DNA from: Hyphomicrobiales bacterium
GTDB taxonomy: Bacteria; Pseudomonadota; Alphaproteobacteria; Rhizobiales; Rhizobiaceae
Direction: 5' to 3'
Assembly (NCBI GenBank): GCA_900473745.1
Contig: UCMW01000017.1
Location: 257,479 to 321,478, forward strand
Length of the DNA: 64,000 bases
Shown here: in pieces, positions 62,332 through 64,000 of the stretch
Position numbering within the stretch: position 1 is the first letter of the stretch
How the letters are laid out: every line of letters begins with the position of its first letter
Notes under the pieces: generated by a model
Told to the model about the DNA's origin: nothing
Seen by the model: the letters and a program-made list of their open reading frames with translations, nothing else
Databases searched by the model: none
Position numbers and translations under genes: made by a program

Positions 62332-63786
62332 TCAGCCGATCCGGCCGAGCAGTTTCAGCATCCAGTCCGCCAAGCGGCCATAGGGCGGATACAGCAGCTT
62401 CACGCCTGAGATCGCCGACTGTTTCAGCACAGGTTTTTCCTTGCTGAGCGCAAGGAAACCGGCCTCGCCATGATAAGCGCCGTATCCGGAAGCGCCGACG
62501 CCGCCGAAGGGCAAATCGTCCTGAGCGAGATGCAGGATCGTGTCGTTGACGGTGACACCACCGGCGATCGTGCCCGTCAGCACGCGCTCCTGCGCTGCCT
62601 TGTCCTCGCCGAACCAATAGAGCGCCAGTGGTCGATCACGCTGGTTGATATAGGCGATCGCCTGATCCAGCGTGTCGTAAGGCACGATCGGCAGGATCGG
62701 CCCGAAGATCTCCTCGCACATGACAGCCGTCTCGTCCGGCGCGCCGATCAAGGCAACCGGCGAAAACATGCGCCGTTCGGGATCATGGGAACCGCCAAGC
62801 TCCACCGCTTCGGCCCCCGTGTCGCGGGCCTCCTCGACGAGGCGGATCAACCGGGAGAAATGCCTGACGCTGATGATCGAGGTGTAGTCGGGATTGGCGG
62901 GCAGACCGGGATATTGCCGCCCCACTTCCGCCTTCACGGCAGACAAAAACTCGGCGACCCGGCCGCGCGGCACCAGCGCATAATCGGGCGCGACGCAGGT
63001 CTGGCCGGAGTTGAGCAACTTGCCCCAAACGAGGCGCGGCACGGCCTTGTCGAATTGCGCGGAGAGATCGAGGATGGCAGGTGACTTGCCGCCGAGCTCG
63101 AGCGTCACGGGCGTCAGGTTCTTCGCCGCCGCTTCCGCCACCTTGCGGCCGACCGCAGTGGAGCCGGTGAAAACAAGGTGATCGAAGGGTGCAGCGGTGA
63201 AGGCCGCAGCGACATCGGGTCCGCCGGTGACGACGGCCACCTCGTCCTCGGCAAAGGTCTCGGCGATCGCATGTGCCAGCGCCTGCGAATAGGCAGGTGT
63301 CAGTTCCGACGGTTTGAGCATCGCCCGATTGCCGGCGGCAAGCGCCCCGATCAGCGGCGACAGCACCAGATTGAGCGGATAATTCCAGGGCCCCACGATG
63401 CCGACCACGCCGAGCGGCTGGCGCAGGATGACGGCCGAGGCGGGTATGCCCGTCCAGGCGAGTGACACGCGTTGCGGGCGCATCCAGGCTCTCAACTGGC
63501 GGCGTGCATGGCGGATCGCGGCCCGCACCGGCACGATGTCGGTCAGTGTGGTGACCACCGCCGGCCGGTTGCCGAAGTCCTCTGAGATCGCGGCGACGAA
63601 ACGGTCCTGCCAGCTATCGACCATCCGGTCGAGCCGCGCCAGGCGATCGTCGCGGGTGGTATGATCCGGCGTAACGTCACTGGCCCAGGCCGCCTTTTGC
63701 GCGGCGAGCAGGGCAGCGATACGTGCCTCGGACTCCGCGAAGCCGGCTGATGTCTCGTCCGTCCTTGCTCCAACCTGTCCGTCCAT
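62332..63786 (-). CDS. Coniferyl-aldehyde-dehydrogenase-type NAD(P) aldehyde dehydrogenase
   Basis: A 484-aa aldehyde dehydrogenase. The cofactor motif GSTAVG is at 208-213, the general base Glu230 in ELGGKSP, and the nucleophile Cys264 in NSGQTCVAPDY. LRQPLGVVGIVGPWNYPLNL fits the coniferyl aldehyde/long-chain group. Substrate likely an aromatic or fatty aldehyde. It is convergent with the EAL gene (11 bases apart). Confidence 0.92.
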   Translation of the reverse strand: MDGQVGARTDETSAGFAESEARIAALLAAQKAAWASDVTPDHTTRDDRLARLDRMVDSWQDRFVAAISEDFGNRPAVVTTLTDIVPVRAAIRHARRQLRAWMRPQRVSLAWTGIPASAVILRQPLGVVGIVGPWNYPLNLVLSPLIGALAAGNRAMLKPSELTPAYSQALAHAIAETFAEDEVAVVTGGPDVAAAFTAAPFDHLVFTGSTAVGRKVAEAAAKNLTPVTLELGGKSPAILDLSAQFDKAVPRLVWGKLLNSGQTCVAPDYALVPRGRVAEFLSAVKAEVGRQYPGLPANPDYTSIISVRHFSRLIRLVEEARDTGAEAVELGGSHDPERRMFSPVALIGAPDETAVMCEEIFGPILPIVPYDTLDQAIAYINQRDRPLALYWFGEDKAAQERVLTGTIAGGVTVNDTILHLAQDDLPFGGVGASGYGAYHGEAGFLALSKEKPVLKQSAISGVKLLYPPYGRLADWMLKLLGRIG

Positions 63787-63868
63787 GGCCGTTTCCTCGC
63801 GTTTTTCTTCTCATCCAATGTGGGCAGTTTACGGTGGTTTGTTCAATGGAGAACAAATTGTTTTTGGG

Positions 63869-63997
63869 TTCTTCTCCCCCCCTTGCGGGGGAGAACGGAA
63901 AATCGAAGGCTTAGGCGAGCGCAAGCCGCCTAAACTTCAGATTTTTCAAGAGAGGGGCAAAGTTCTTCGGCAAAAACCTCACCGAGCCCCTCTCTTG
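63869..63997. repeat. Palindromic mosaic intergenic repeat (RIME-like)
   Basis: Three palindromes: a 9-bp stem at 63872-63880/63887-63895, a 7-bp stem at 63911-63917/63927-63933 (outer arms 63905-63908/63935-63938), and a 12-bp stem at 63947-63958/63986-63997. The layout resembles rhizobial intergenic mosaic elements. The window ends at 64000, so the element may be longer. Near the start of the aldehyde dehydrogenase gene. Confidence 0.65.
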
Positions 63998-64000
63998 CGA

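Noticed and set aside
1..64000. tRNA, rRNA, CRISPR array, prophage or transposase
   Set aside because: None seen: no cloverleaf with CCA end, no spaced direct repeats, no DDE or HUH transposase motifs.

Overview
This window is chromosomal DNA from an alphaproteobacterium of the Rhizobiaceae (Rhizobium/Agrobacterium/Sinorhizobium type). The evidence is the high G+C coding DNA, the separate petA-petB-petC order, a ClpS2-type adaptor, a type-2 leuA with its own leader peptide, the carboxynorspermidine (carboxyspermidine) polyamine genes, a rhizavidin-like gene and a flagellin-like gene with rhizobial motifs. It is mostly housekeeping sequence with small accessory inserts. I see no rRNA, tRNA, CRISPR array, prophage or insertion sequence.

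Layout. 1-6.4 kb: a cut MHYT sensor gene, rplY, a membrane GGDEF-EAL protein with a periplasmic binding protein, pth and prmB. 6.4-13.3 kb: a TetR/RidA divergent pair with palindromic operators, clpS, ychF, two MaoC-like hydratases overlapping a glutathione peroxidase, an AraC regulator with a LysE-type exporter, and apt. 13.3-25.7 kb, all minus strand: petABC (cytochrome bc1), an ABC exporter, a DUF606 transporter pair, two 640-aa chemoreceptors in tandem, and a second ABC exporter. 26-34 kb: trmL, a lipase-like protein, a divergent flagellin, hemF, small proteins, and the overlapping DUF1285-Nudix-cca operon. 33.9-40.8 kb: the moxR-DUF58-DUF4159-membrane protein operon. 40.9-47.7 kb: two acetyltransferases around a 28-aa membrane peptide gene, glutathionyl-hydroquinone reductase, a Nudix protein, a phosphoesterase, an alpha/beta hydrolase and leuA with its attenuation leader. 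47.6-53.6 kb: a BrnT/BrnA toxin-antitoxin pair, a broken small membrane protein gene, a BenE-like transporter, a diguanylate cyclase, and nspC with its dehydrogenase. 53.7-55.1 kb: a low-G+C convergent pair (DUF488 plus an unrecognised partner). 55.2-64 kb: small secreted proteins, a ClpP-like protease, an HD-GYP protein, an avidin-family protein, an Lrp regulator divergent from a saccharopine-dehydrogenase-like gene, an EAL protein, an aldehyde dehydrogenase and a palindromic mosaic repeat.

How they work together. Translation and its upkeep recur (rplY, pth, prmB, ychF, trmL, cca). Respiration and haem are served by petABC and hemF. Four complete c-di-GMP proteins, and possibly a fifth (the cut MHYT gene), are spread through the window. 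The most unusual items are the avidin-family protein with altered biotin contacts, the leucine leader peptide of leuA, the low-G+C DUF488 module, an orphan SoxR-type promoter, the 28-aa membrane peptide gene and the interrupted small membrane protein gene.
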